Part shown: positions 44,333-52,219 of the stretch, piece by piece
How positions within the stretch are numbered: position 1 is the stretch's first letter
Layout of the letters: every line of letters begins with the position of its first letter
From: Hellea sp.
Lineage (GTDB): Bacteria > Pseudomonadota > Alphaproteobacteria > Caulobacterales > Maricaulaceae
Direction: 5' to 3'
DNA: 52,219 bases
Assembly (NCBI GenBank): GCA_020629545.1
Contig: JAHDDC010000021.1
Coordinates: 1 to 52,219 of the forward strand
The notes under the pieces: model-generated
The model's input: only the letters and a program-made list of their open reading frames with translations
Told to the model about the DNA's origin: nothing
The model's database searches: none
Program-made: the position numbers and the translations under genes

Positions 44333-45246
44333 GGCGCTGAACCCAGCTCTTTCAGGGCCGTCTCCATAACAGCCAGTCGTTCTTCAAATGTTGGATGTGT
44401 CTCGCTTTCGGACTTTTTATGGTGCGCAGGATTTTGTTTCCACAGACTTATAGCGTGCGCAGGATCAAATCCGCTATTGACCAGATATTCGATACTGAGC
44501 CTGTCGGCGACAAGTTCCAGCTCTTTTCTGGGCTCCTCAAAAATATGACCTTGAGTAGCATGGGCCAGCTCATGGGCTATGACTAATGCCAGGCTTTCAT
44601 CAGCGCGCATTTGACGAATAAGCTCGGATGTCACCCAGATTTCCTCGCCATTTGTATGCGCATTTACAATCTCAGAATAAAACAGCTGGGCCGGATAGCC
44701 ACATATGGTTTCGGGGTTCACATCAAAACTTTTGGCTTCCGCCTGCCCGCGCTGGACTTTTAAATTTGCCTGCCCCATCCGAAATTCTCTTAGACTGACA
44801 GCGTCGAATAATTGACCCGCCGTCTTCCCCGATGGAATTTCATAATCCCCCAGTTGCAGAACCCGATCCCCGACTTTGAGGCCAGCCTGCTCTGCCGGAG
44901 AATCCTGCGCAATAACACGAACCAGCGGATGGATATCAAGATCGAGAAATAACCGAGCCGGGAGTTGTAACGCTTCTGGATAGTCATAGACTGTGTGAAT
45001 TTTCAGCCCAATATCCCGCACGGTTTCCGGGCAGTTGTGACTATTGCCGCTTAATACACGATAGGAAACGTTCTCGAGGCGTTGATTGAGCGCCAAATAT
45101 TCATCGAGTACAGCTTCGAAATCATCAACTGTTTGCTGTAGCTTGACCGGCTCAGAGCTTGGACTTGCAGGGTCCTCCACAGCCACGCTTTGCCCGCAAC
45201 CACTGACACATAAAGCAAACCAGCCGATAATGAGCCCGCGGCGCAT
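44329..45246 (-). CDS. M48-type metallopeptidase lipoprotein with PDZ domain (copy 2)
   Basis: The 305-aa precursor has a lipoprotein signal (lipobox VSGC). A PDZ-like domain lies before the peptidase (DSPAEQAGLKVGDRVLQLG), and the zinc motif is IAHELAHATQGH (about residue 226), with downstream Glu in ELVADRLSIEYL. The domain order PDZ then HEXXH differs from the common Ste24/HtpX forms. The ATG directly follows the upstream paralogue's TGA (TGATG); GTG one codon earlier is an alternative. It is a distant paralogue of the next gene. Likely a periplasmic protein-quality peptidase. Confidence 0.85.
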   Translation of the reverse strand: MRRGLIIGWFALCVSGCGQSVAVEDPASPSSEPVKLQQTVDDFEAVLDEYLALNQRLENVSYRVLSGNSHNCPETVRDIGLKIHTVYDYPEALQLPARLFLDLDIHPLVRVIAQDSPAEQAGLKVGDRVLQLGDYEIPSGKTAGQLFDAVSLREFRMGQANLKVQRGQAEAKSFDVNPETICGYPAQLFYSEIVNAHTNGEEIWVTSELIRQMRADESLALVIAHELAHATQGHIFEEPRKELELVADRLSIEYLVNSGFDPAHAISLWKQNPAHHKKSESETHPTFEERLAVMETALKELGSAP

Positions 45247-46193
45247 CACTCTCGAAGCTCGGGCGTCAGGGGCAGGTTCCGGGCACGCTTAGCCGCAATC
45301 TCTTCGCGAGTGGCGGTAATTTGAAGCGTACGACTGGGAAAGACAGGATGTGTTTTTGCTCTGGCAATCGGGCGAAGCGACTGTTTTGCCAGTCGTTGCC
45401 AGATTTTCTCCACACCGTCTGAATTAAATCCGGCCCGCTCCATATAATAGATGCCGACATAGTCAGCTTCGGATTCAAATTTGCGCGTATAGCGCGTTCC
45501 GCCCAAAGACAGGATGTAGTTTGTGACAGCTTTTCGGATATGACTTTGGGTGTTGTGCGCGAGTTCGTGGCCAATAATATAAGCCAGCTCGTCATCGGAT
45601 TCGACAAAGTTCATCATACCGGCATTCATGACAATGGCTTTACCGTTCGCTAAAGCGTTAATCGCAGGCGACATTTTCAAGACGACTTTGTAATCGCAGA
45701 CGGTTTCATATTCCATTTCGATAGGGTTTTTGGACGTACCCTCGCGATAGTAAAGCGGACGTCCTTCGGTTAAATGCGCCGCCAGTTTTCGGCTTGGCGC
45801 GCCAAGGGCTTCTGTCTCATCATATATATATCCGCCCGTTCTAAGGCCGGCTTTATCCCCGCTTGATCCGGGCCGGACATAGACAATGACAGGCTCATCT
45901 CCCAAACCCAGTTCACGTATTGCGCCTTGTCTTAATTCCTTCGGGAAGGACTTTGCAGTCTGCGTTTTAACTCCGATATCAGGACCGGTTCTTGAGCATA
46001 AATCTGCATTAGCGGACAGGACCTTATGAGCAACCTTATCAAGACGATCTCTCAAACGGTTAATCTCGGCAAACGCTATTTTTTCCTGCTTGGCCTGTTC
46101 CGCTTTAAGCGCATCATTCGATATTTCGGGCAGGCGCGTATTCAGGCTGGTACAGGCCCCTAGACATAAAACCGGTAACAAAACTAAACGCAT
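45246..46193 (-). CDS. M48-type metallopeptidase lipoprotein with PDZ-like domain (copy 1)
   Basis: The 315-aa precursor has the lipobox LGAC, a coiled early region (KAEQAKQEKIAFAEINRLRDRLD), a PDZ-like segment with VRPGSSGDKAGLRTGGYIYD, and the zinc motif IIGHELAHNTQSH (about 211), followed by FESEADYVGIYYMERAGF, which carries the third-ligand Glu. It ends by overlapping the next M48 gene by one base (TGATG). The pair share domain order, conserved Cys positions (LSANADLCS and TVCDY) and a THP(V/T)F motif at the end, so they probably arose by gene duplication. Possibly acts on misfolded outer-membrane or periplasmic proteins. Confidence 0.88.
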   Translation of the reverse strand: MRLVLLPVLCLGACTSLNTRLPEISNDALKAEQAKQEKIAFAEINRLRDRLDKVAHKVLSANADLCSRTGPDIGVKTQTAKSFPKELRQGAIRELGLGDEPVIVYVRPGSSGDKAGLRTGGYIYDETEALGAPSRKLAAHLTEGRPLYYREGTSKNPIEMEYETVCDYKVVLKMSPAINALANGKAIVMNAGMMNFVESDDELAYIIGHELAHNTQSHIRKAVTNYILSLGGTRYTRKFESEADYVGIYYMERAGFNSDGVEKIWQRLAKQSLRPIARAKTHPVFPSRTLQITATREEIAAKRARNLPLTPELRE

Positions 46194-46310
46194 GTCCTGT
46201 CAAAGCGCGCGGCGAGCCATAGGTCAAGATGTGATGACAAATATTCGCAGCCCTATTGCAGTTCCGCTCTAAAATAGCCATGTAGGGATGCAAGCTAATT
46301 GGAGCCTGAA

Positions 46311-46886
46311 ATGTTTATTCAGACTGAAGATACCCCAAATCCGGCAACCCTTAAATTTTTGCCCGGTAGAGATGTTGCTGGCAAAGGCCGTCCACCGCAG
46401 GATTTTCAGCGCGGTGATGATGTCAATCATGCGCCTCTGGCTGAAATGCTGTTTATGATACCTGATGTTGCACGCGTATTTTTTGGCGAGGACTATGTAT
46501 CGGTGACAAAAACAGAGACATCCGAATGGAAGCATATGAAGCCCGCTATACTCGGCGCGATAATGGATTTCTTTGTCGCAGGCGGTGTCCCCCTGACGGA
46601 TCAGATTGCCGCTGAGCTCGAAGATGAACAAACCTATGAAGGTGAAACCCTCGAAATTGTTGAGCAAATCAAAGAATTGATTGAACTGCGAGTCCGTCCA
46701 GCTGTCGCGCAAGACGGCGGCGATATCGTGTTTAAGCATTTTGACGATGATGACGGCACCGTGTTTTTGGAAATGCGCGGGGCCTGCGCGGGTTGCCCGT
46801 CATCAACCATGACCCTTAAATCCGGTATCGAAAACCTGCTCAAGCATTATGTGCCCGAGGTCACGCGGGTCGAGCAAGCCGTTTGA
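46311..46886 (+). CDS. NifU-family Fe-S scaffold/carrier protein
   Basis: The 191-aa protein has the N-terminal Nfu_N domain (FIQTEDTPNPATLKFLPG) and the C-terminal NifU-like domain with CAGC in GACAGCPSSTMT (about 156-160). Such proteins hold and pass [4Fe-4S] clusters to targets such as aconitase. The start at 46311 has GGAG six bases upstream; an in-frame TTG twelve bases earlier is less likely. Its TGA overlaps the TTG start of tsaB. Order nifU-tsaB-rimI-fur is typical of alphaproteobacteria. Confidence 0.94.
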   Translation: MFIQTEDTPNPATLKFLPGRDVAGKGRPPQDFQRGDDVNHAPLAEMLFMIPDVARVFFGEDYVSVTKTETSEWKHMKPAILGAIMDFFVAGGVPLTDQIAAELEDEQTYEGETLEIVEQIKELIELRVRPAVAQDGGDIVFKHFDDDDGTVFLEMRGACAGCPSSTMTLKSGIENLLKHYVPEVTRVEQAV

Positions 46887-47533
46887 TTACGCTCGGTCTG
46901 GACACGACCGGCGCTTGGTGCACGGCCGCGCTGGTATCGCCGTCCCACATCATCAGCCAGGCTTCGGAAAAAATTGGGCGCGGGCATGCCGAACGCCTTG
47001 CGCCTATGGTCGAAACGGTCTTGCTTGAGGGAGATGTTAAGCCCGCGCAAATCAGCCGAATTGCCGTTTGTACAGGCCCCGGAAGTTTTACAGGTCTTCG
47101 CGTTGCGCTTGCTTTTGCGCGCGCCATGGCGCTTCCGCGAAAAGTCCCGGTAATCGGATTATCGGCCTTACGGGTTTTGGCGGCCCAAACATCCCCGAGT
47201 GGCACTGAGAAAATCATTTCCGCGATCAATGCCAAACGCGGAGAAGTCTGTTGGGCCGCCTACGAGAATGGCCACGAGGTCATCAGGCCCAGAACTCAGG
47301 CCGTTGAAATCGCGAAAGCTGAAATACAGCAATTGCAATTCGACAATATCATTGGTGATGGAGCTGCTCTTATCGGTTTAGAATCCGCCGGTCAAAACCA
47401 TGTTTCTGGACCTGCTCTCGCCTGGCTTTCATTGGATTACGATCCAGTAAACTACCCGCCTGCCCCTTTATATATGCGCGGGCCGGACGCAAAGCTCCCG
47501 GGCGGGAAAACACCGCAGAGTCTATCTCCGTGA
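46883..47533 (+). CDS. tsaB: tRNA t6A synthesis protein TsaB
   Basis: TsaB is the non-catalytic partner of TsaD in t6A modification of tRNAs. The 216-aa protein has the ASKHA fold with LGLDTTGAWCTAAL at the start, HAERLAPMVETVL, and TGPGSFTGLRVALAFARAMAL. The start is TTG at 46883, read within the nfuA-like stop (TTGA), giving overlap-coupled translation; no ATG fits. It is followed by rimI with a GTGA overlap. Confidence 0.93.
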   Translation: MITLGLDTTGAWCTAALVSPSHIISQASEKIGRGHAERLAPMVETVLLEGDVKPAQISRIAVCTGPGSFTGLRVALAFARAMALPRKVPVIGLSALRVLAAQTSPSGTEKIISAINAKRGEVCWAAYENGHEVIRPRTQAVEIAKAEIQQLQFDNIIGDGAALIGLESAGQNHVSGPALAWLSLDYDPVNYPPAPLYMRGPDAKLPGGKTPQSLSP

Positions 47534-47961
47534 TTAGGCGGCTTGGGCCCAAAGATGCCGGCGTCATGGCAGGTCTTCATGCCCGCGCCATAAAGCCATT
47601 TTGGGCAGAAGCCGAAATGAAAAGCCACCTCTTAACGGATATTTGCCACGGTTTTGGGGATCCTTTAACCGGATTTATCATAGCCCGCGCAATGTATGAC
47701 CAGGCCGAAATATTGACCATTGTCACAGATCCAGACCACCGGAAAACGGGGATTGCCCGCAAGCTTTTGACAGAATCACTTTCGGTATTGGCTGGCAATA
47801 AAGTGGAAATTGTCTTTCTGGAAGTAGCCGAAGACAATCACCCTGCCCAATTGCTTTATAAATCTAGCGGCTTTGAACAATTTGGACGACGACCCGCATA
47901 TTATAAACGGGAAAATGGGCGCGTGGCCGCTCTGACCTTTCGCAAAAGGCTAGACGCTTAG
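47530..47961 (+). CDS. rimI: Ribosomal protein S18 alanine N-acetyltransferase RimI-like
   Basis: RimI-like GNAT acetyltransferase (143 aa): acetyl-CoA-binding motif in DPDHRKTGIARKLLTESL and the C-terminal FLEVAEDNHPAQLLYKSSGFEQFGRRPAYY, both diagnostic of RimI. The start is GTG at 47530, overlapping the tsaB TGA (GTGA). RimI is often placed next to tsaB; substrate specificity for S18 is inferred from the family. It leads into fur after 41 bases. Confidence 0.93.
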   Translation: MIRRLGPKDAGVMAGLHARAIKPFWAEAEMKSHLLTDICHGFGDPLTGFIIARAMYDQAEILTIVTDPDHRKTGIARKLLTESLSVLAGNKVEIVFLEVAEDNHPAQLLYKSSGFEQFGRRPAYYKRENGRVAALTFRKRLDA

Positions 47962-48002
47962 AAGCTGGCACGATAGGGTGCGCGCAAGATCTGGAAGGGA
48001 TT

Positions 48003-48410
48003 ATGTCTAGTTGGGTTGAAGAGAAATGCGCCGAGCGCGGCCTTAGAATGACGGAACAACGGCGCGTCATCGCACGGGTTCTGTCCGATGCAAAGGACCA
48101 TCCCGACGCCGAAGAATTATATCGCCGGGCCGCAGAGGTTGACCCAAAGATATCTTTGGCCACAGTCTACAGAACCGTCCGACTCTTCACCGATTCCGGG
48201 ATAATCGAAACCCATGATTTTCGCGATGGACGGGCGCGCTATGAAACTGCTGATGATGATCATCATGATCACCTTATCGATGTTGTTACCGGAGATGTAA
48301 TCGAGTTTGTCGATGAAGAAATCGAAAAGCTACAAGAGCGGATCGCTCGGAAGCTGGGCTATGAACTCGTCGACCACCGCCTTGAGCTTTATGGGCGGAA
48401 GATAAAATAA
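48003..48410 (+). CDS. fur: Ferric uptake regulator family protein, Fur
   Basis: The 135-aa protein is a Fur-family repressor: DNA-binding winged helix with LRMTEQRRVIARVL and SLATVYRTVRLF, and metal ligands in HHDHLIDVVTG. The tail VDHRLELYG is characteristic of alphaproteobacterial Fur/Mur. It lacks the C-terminal CxxC zinc pairs, as alphaproteobacterial members do. In these bacteria the protein may answer to iron or manganese, so the function Fur versus Mur is not settled from sequence. Position after rimI and before fabI is conserved. Confidence 0.93.
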   Translation: MSSWVEEKCAERGLRMTEQRRVIARVLSDAKDHPDAEELYRRAAEVDPKISLATVYRTVRLFTDSGIIETHDFRDGRARYETADDDHHDHLIDVVTGDVIEFVDEEIEKLQERIARKLGYELVDHRLELYGRKIK

Positions 48411-48437
48411 CCCAAATCCAAGCAAAGGGACTAAACC

Positions 48438-49286
48438 ATGGCAGAACAACACTTTCCAGCCGGTGAGTTGATGAAGGGCAAGCGCGGCCTGATAATGGGC
48501 GTTGCCAATAAAAATTCAATCGCATGGGCAATCGCGCGGCAGCTCGCAGCCCAGGGCGCCGAGATGGCGTTCACCTATCAAGGCGATGCTTTATTGCGCC
48601 GGGTCAAACCACTCGCAGAATCCCTACAACGCCCGAATGCAAATTCTCAACCCATATTGCTCGATTGCGACGTCACGAATGACCAGCAAATGGAAACGAC
48701 CTTTCATCGTTTGAAAGAAGAATGGGGCAAGATCGATTTTCTGGTTCACGCGATCGCCTTTGCCGGGAAGGATCAATTAGCGGGATCTTTTGTCGATAAT
48801 ACAACCCGTGAAGGTTTTAAATCCGCGCTTGATATCTCGGCCTATTCTTTTGTTGATGCGGCGCGCCGCGCCAGCGAGATTATGAATGATGGCGGCGCTA
48901 TGGTCACGATGACCTATCTAGGGTCAGAACGCGTCATTCCAAATTACAATGTCATGGGCGTAGCCAAAGCAGCTTTAGAGGCCTGCACACGGTATATTGC
49001 GGCGGACCTTGGTCCGCGCGGCATCCGCGTCAACGCTATATCAGCTGGCCCGATCAAAACTCTGGCCGCCGCCGGTATCGGGTCCGGGCGCCATATGTTC
49101 AAGTTCAACAAAGCCGCCAGCGCCATGCGCGACAATACTGATGTAGTTGGCGTGGCTGGCGCGGCGCTCTATCTGTTATCTGATTTGGGTTTATCCTGTA
49201 CGGGCGAAACGCACCATGTTGACGGCGGCTTCCACGCCATCGGCATGCCGCAGGAAACGCCGTTAAAAGAAGCGCTCGGTAGCTAA
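48438..49286 (+). CDS. fabI: Enoyl-ACP reductase (NADH) FabI
   Basis: FabI carries out the last step of each fatty-acid elongation cycle. The 282-aa protein has the SDR-like NADH site GVANKNSIAWAIA, the catalytic Tyr-x6-Lys in NYNVMGVAKA (about 169-176), and TGETHHVDGGFHAIGM near the end. AAAGGGAC lies nine bases before ATG. It is divergent from nothing downstream: the reductase gene on the other strand ends at the very next base. Confidence 0.97.
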   Translation: MAEQHFPAGELMKGKRGLIMGVANKNSIAWAIARQLAAQGAEMAFTYQGDALLRRVKPLAESLQRPNANSQPILLDCDVTNDQQMETTFHRLKEEWGKIDFLVHAIAFAGKDQLAGSFVDNTTREGFKSALDISAYSFVDAARRASEIMNDGGAMVTMTYLGSERVIPNYNVMGVAKAALEACTRYIAADLGPRGIRVNAISAGPIKTLAAAGIGSGRHMFKFNKAASAMRDNTDVVGVAGAALYLLSDLGLSCTGETHHVDGGFHAIGMPQETPLKEALGS

Positions 49287-50315
49287 CTAAGTCCCGTCAA
49301 TGAGGGCCAACATATCATCGCCGCTATATTGCGGCGATTGATGGAGCCTGAAGGCCTTTCTAACTTCGTTTAAAATGATTGTATTGATGGGCGCATATTG
49401 GCCGGTCTGCTCAGCCAATCCGACAATTGCGCCCTGTAGATATTCCACCTCAGAGTTCTTCCCGGCCTCTAAATCATCTAGCATTGATGAGCGCGCATTT
49501 TCGTCAATTTTCAAAATCGAGTTCATCACAGGTGTAAATAAGGCATTGGGCAATCTAAGAACGGATATTGTTTTCTTGGTGGAGGTCTTGCCAAAATTTT
49601 TGGGCGTCAGACCCGCGCCTTCGCAAATTGCTAGTCCTTCTTCAAGCATGGCAGCCAGCACTTTACGGTAGGACTTCTGAGACAAGCCCGCGCGGAGCGT
49701 ATCCCCGGACAATGCACTGAGTGCATTGTTCAAATTTACCAATAGCTTGCCCCATTGAAAGGATTGAATATCTGAAACTGTTTTGACCCCCATGCCGGAT
49801 TTGCGAAAAGCTTTGACCAATGTATCAAGTCTTTTGTCTTTGTTATTTTCGATAATCAAATCACCTTCTGTTCCGCAATGGAACTTACCACGACCGGACT
49901 TGGTCACATTAAATGGAACCACAGCTCCCAAGGTCTCAAGCCCAGATTGATTTTGTATGATAACCTGATTGTTGACGCCGTTTTGGAAGCTAATGACCAA
50001 ACACTCAGGCTTCGCAAAATTGGCGATAATCTGCGCAGCCTCAGCACTATCTTGAGATTTAACACAAACCAAAACTATGTCCGCATGGCGAAGAGGACCA
50101 TAATCAGTGACATAACTCACCGCACCTCGGGGGAATACAATCGGCGCGCGTTTATAATGCGTAAGTTCGAGACCTTTCATTTCAAAGTCCCATTTCAGGG
50201 TCTCGCGTCCAATGAGCGTGACGCCGCACCCTGCCTTTTGTAAATATCCTCCGAGGTAACACCCGATTGAACCGGCCCCCAGAACAACAACATTGAGTTT
50301 TTGAATAGCGCCCAT
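49287..50315 (-). CDS. Ketopantoate reductase family protein (PanE/ApbA-like)
   Basis: This 342-aa enzyme belongs to the 2-dehydropantoate 2-reductase family, which makes pantoate for CoA using NADPH. It has GAGSIGCYLGGYL, then the substrate Lys in CVKSQD and the Asn/Lys in WGKLLVNLNNALSAL, a family core block. The C-terminal part is longer than in E. coli PanE. GGGAG lies six bases before the ATG. Its stop abuts the fabI stop (49286/49287). Because PanE paralogues of uncertain substrate are common, the gene symbol is left empty. The upstream region is one of two 85-bp direct repeats. Confidence 0.87.
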   Translation of the reverse strand: MGAIQKLNVVVLGAGSIGCYLGGYLQKAGCGVTLIGRETLKWDFEMKGLELTHYKRAPIVFPRGAVSYVTDYGPLRHADIVLVCVKSQDSAEAAQIIANFAKPECLVISFQNGVNNQVIIQNQSGLETLGAVVPFNVTKSGRGKFHCGTEGDLIIENNKDKRLDTLVKAFRKSGMGVKTVSDIQSFQWGKLLVNLNNALSALSGDTLRAGLSQKSYRKVLAAMLEEGLAICEGAGLTPKNFGKTSTKKTISVLRLPNALFTPVMNSILKIDENARSSMLDDLEAGKNSEVEYLQGAIVGLAEQTGQYAPINTIILNEVRKAFRLHQSPQYSGDDMLALIDGT

Positions 50316-50318
50316 AGC

Positions 50319-50403
50319 AAGCTCCCGCCTGACCTATAATCGAATTCGATTCAAACTTCAATTCAGAGACGCCACGCAATAAATTGCAGGATAGATTAAC
50401 TAT
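50319..50403. repeat. 85-bp direct repeat, copy 1 (upstream of the reductase gene)
   Basis: This segment matches 52107-52191 in the same orientation at roughly four out of five bases, with shared runs such as TAATCGAATTCG, AAACTTCAA, AACTTCAAT-like and AGATTAACTAT. It contains the ribosome-binding and probable promoter region of the ketopantoate-reductase-family gene. Confidence 0.8.
50338..50351. promoter_or_regulatory. Perfect 14-bp palindrome in repeat copy 1
   Basis: AATCGAATTCGATT reads identically on both strands and lies 23 bases upstream of the reductase ATG (which begins at 50315). The second repeat keeps it with one mismatch (AATCGAATTCGCTT at 52126-52139). It is a candidate operator; no matching regulator is known from the window. 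Confidence 0.45.
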
Positions 50404-50552
50404 TCAAAGCTTGACGGCATTATCTATAGCCAGTGAGCGACTTACTTGGACGATCTTAGGACTCTCATTTTTGACTACGTATTGATAGGTCGCCTTTATG
50501 CCATATAAAAGGCCCTCTGAAGATCAACGTTCAATGCGATTAACGCCCAACT

Positions 50553-51926
50553 TTATTCGGGAATAATATTTCCATTGTCATCTTTGACCAAAAATTTAAC
50601 ATGCGATTCAACGCCTGATCGCGCCATTTGGCGGCCATCAACAATCTTCGGTCTATACTTCCATTTCTCTACAGACTCTATAGCGGTTCTTTCGAATAAT
50701 TTTTCTGTACAAAACTGAGCGACTATATTTTCTGGCTGCCCAAAGCGATCTACATTGAAACGTAATTTGCAATGACCCGATTTTTCTGCGTTTTTTGGCA
50801 TGACAGGCGGAATACGCACCAAAGGCTGCGCGTCACGATCACTGATTTTGATTATAAACGGTGCACTATTTATTTTAGGGGAAATGAAATCTGGATATAT
50901 GGATCTTATTCCAAAGTATATATGCTGCGGAGATACCGCAAGCCTCTCTCGCATGTCCTTGGCCGTTATTAGATCACTCATCTCAACCGCTTCGGAAAAA
51001 ACCAATTCAGCAAATTTCGTATGACCAGCGTCTTCATATAGCATTGAGAGCCAAACCTTGTTTCGAAGTGTATTAGAAACTCGTCCTGTTTCAATTTCCT
51101 CATCAAGAATGCGTGCGGCTTCATACGACATGTCATAATGAGAATGATATTTGACTAACTTAAGGATGTCATTTTCTCTATACGGATTTCCAGTGAGATA
51201 ATACTTTCGCGCCACTTCAAAAGCCTCGCGTTCCTGCCCATTACTCGCGTAGACCGACGCTAGTCTATCTGAATGAACCTTATCATCAGGCCAGCGTTCC
51301 ATCATTGCCTTAATAATCTCAATCTGCTTTTCAGTCTGCCCTAAATTTTTATAGAGGAAATTCATCAGATCATAATGTTTGCGCGCCTTGGGACTTGCAT
51401 CCTGAAACCAGCGCTCCGCCCAAGGTATGGCAATTTCATAACTTCCTAATTGAACATAAGCCTGCATTAATAGTTCAATGTGCTTCGCTTTAAACTCATT
51501 TCCATCTCTGCCCAATTTTTCCAGTATTTCTGCCCCGCGTTGATAATTGCCCAACGAAAGCCAAAGCCGGGCAATATTCAGACGGAGTTGCTGAACTTTA
51601 TCATTCGATAATCCGCCAGCACTAATAGCATCCTCAAATGCCTGAATAGCCTCTTGAGCTTGATCAAGTTCATAATGAGATTGCCCTTTCATTTGAAAGA
51701 GAAGAGATTTTTCATATGCATTTAGGTTCGTGCTTTGCAGTGTTTTATCAAGATGGGATAAAGCTGCTTGGAAATTATCTGAATTAAGAAGTTGTACTGC
51801 AGTATCTATTCTTGAAGTAGCCTCGGAGCTTAGATGACGTGTTTCATTTGTTTGTGCATAAGACAATGTCTGCTGATTTAAGGCATTTAACGCCAAGAGA
51901 ATTACGATGTAGTTGATAATTCGCAT
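50553..51926 (-). CDS. TPR protein with TonB C-terminal-like domain
   Basis: The 457-aa protein has a signal-like N-terminus (about 1-25), about 320 residues of TPR helices (AIQAFEDAISAGGL, LWLSLGNYQRGAEIL, YVQLGSYEIAIPWA and others), and a C-terminal TonB-type domain: RIPPVMPKNAEKSG, RFNVDRFGQPENIVA and AIESVEKWKYRP. TonB C-terminal-like domains bind outer-membrane receptors; TPRs suggest a complex partner. It lacks a proline-rich span, so a true energy transducer role is uncertain. Composition is AT-richer than the surrounding genes. It is bracketed by two 85-bp direct repeats, suggesting arrival or duplication as a unit. AAAGGCGCG precedes the ATG. Confidence 0.85.
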   Translation of the reverse strand: MRIINYIVILLALNALNQQTLSYAQTNETRHLSSEATSRIDTAVQLLNSDNFQAALSHLDKTLQSTNLNAYEKSLLFQMKGQSHYELDQAQEAIQAFEDAISAGGLSNDKVQQLRLNIARLWLSLGNYQRGAEILEKLGRDGNEFKAKHIELLMQAYVQLGSYEIAIPWAERWFQDASPKARKHYDLMNFLYKNLGQTEKQIEIIKAMMERWPDDKVHSDRLASVYASNGQEREAFEVARKYYLTGNPYRENDILKLVKYHSHYDMSYEAARILDEEIETGRVSNTLRNKVWLSMLYEDAGHTKFAELVFSEAVEMSDLITAKDMRERLAVSPQHIYFGIRSIYPDFISPKINSAPFIIKISDRDAQPLVRIPPVMPKNAEKSGHCKLRFNVDRFGQPENIVAQFCTEKLFERTAIESVEKWKYRPKIVDGRQMARSGVESHVKFLVKDDNGNIIPE

Positions 51927-52219
51927 CGCGCCTTTGTTATAGTATAACCAAAAAATGTCAATACTAGACTAAACCTAATATCTACTTTGGGGAATGCGGA
52001 CATCTTTCAGCGGCCGTTTTGAGCGCTGTAAGTCAGTTTACGCGGAACAAAGAGTTCGTCCAAAAATGACATTGAGTCATATTTTCAGTAATAATCACTA
52101 GACCGAAAGCTCCCGCCCGATCTTTAATCGAATTCGCTTAAAACTTCAATCAGCGGCGTCAACGCAATGAATTGCAGGTTAGATTAACTATAAGATTTAA
52201 ACGAATCTTCTGACTGGCT
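51927..52219. other. Intergenic region with second repeat
   Basis: No credible gene is seen. It holds the upstream region of the TPR-TonB gene and, at 52107-52191, the second direct-repeat copy; after that copy no reductase start codon follows on the minus strand, so the copy is not attached to a second reductase gene within view. Confidence 0.5.
52107..52191. repeat. 85-bp direct repeat, copy 2
   Basis: Imperfect direct copy of 50319-50403. It begins with AAGCTCCCGCC and ends with AGATTAACTAT. On the minus strand GGGAGCTT is followed by TCGGTCTAGTG instead of the reductase ATG. Confidence 0.8.

Noticed and set aside
50450-50530. Hairpin with GCCTTTAT/ATAAAAGGC arms between the repeat and the TPR-TonB gene
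   Set aside because: It needs a bulge, has no T tract and no clear role; not supported as a terminator.
1-52219. CRISPR array, toxin-antitoxin or prophage
   Set aside because: No array of short direct repeats with spacers, no integrase, capsid, or paired toxin genes were seen; the only mobile DNA is the decayed IS3 element.

Overview
The window reads as a chromosomal segment of a moderate-GC marine-type alphaproteobacterium, most likely from the Hyphomonadales/Maricaulales (Hyphomonas, Robiginitomaculum, Hellea-like). The basis is conserved alphaproteobacterial gene order (mutS-glnD-murJ-trpS; nfuA-like-tsaB-rimI-fur-fabI; dapF, mtaB, ftsY, ispZ on one strand), an alphaproteobacterial-type Fur, and lifestyle genes such as a BCCT transporter, many lipoprotein peptidases and an RTX-type secreted protein. 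This assignment is inference from gene content; no rRNA is present.

Layout. 1-950: the 5' half of a CAT-anticodon tRNA on the minus strand and a SIMPL/DUF541 secreted protein. 951-3092: an RTX-type secreted protein with a DUF2891-like N-terminus and three C-terminal FWF/WYS repeats. 3144-9549 (minus): panD with its terminator, a three-gene unit (BCCT transporter, beta-hydroxyacid dehydrogenase, aldehyde dehydrogenase) that looks like uptake plus two-step oxidation of an unknown, probably quaternary-ammonium, compound, and an M28 membrane peptidase. 9626-12343: acnA with a clear terminator. 12489-20011: a small TerB-like protein, ispZ/yciB, an ABC-2 permease fused to an M1 aminopeptidase with its ATPase, then ftsY. 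19947-22971: mtaB and dapF, separated by an opposite-strand methyltransferase.

23049-29326: an S9 prolyl oligopeptidase lipoprotein, a strong bidirectional terminator, an orphan fragment of the RTX-protein repeat, an AT-rich island with an unrecognised lipoprotein and two decayed fragments of an IS3-family insertion sequence in opposite orientations, a dicarboxylate/amino-acid:cation symporter, and a SlyD-like peptidyl-prolyl isomerase. 29327-35667: a C39-like cysteine-peptidase lipoprotein, a DUF2161 nuclease-fold protein, the ComM/YifB AAA ATPase, an unusual PAS-linker-receiver protein without a kinase core, and an AmpG-like permease.

35713-49286 is dense housekeeping DNA: mutS, glnD, murJ, trpS, a PCu(A)C copper-chaperone lipoprotein, two tandem PDZ-M48 lipoprotein metallopeptidases on the other strand, a NifU-type Fe-S scaffold, tsaB, rimI, fur and fabI. 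49287-52219: a ketopantoate-reductase-family gene and a TPR-TonB protein gene that is bracketed by two imperfect 85-bp direct repeats, one of which is the upstream region of the reductase gene.

No CRISPR array, prophage or classical defence island was seen. The least ordinary items are the FWF/WYS repeat family with its orphan copy, the kinase-less PAS-receiver protein, the repeat-bracketed TPR-TonB gene, the BCCT catabolic unit, and the ABC-M1 fusion behind a palindromic site.
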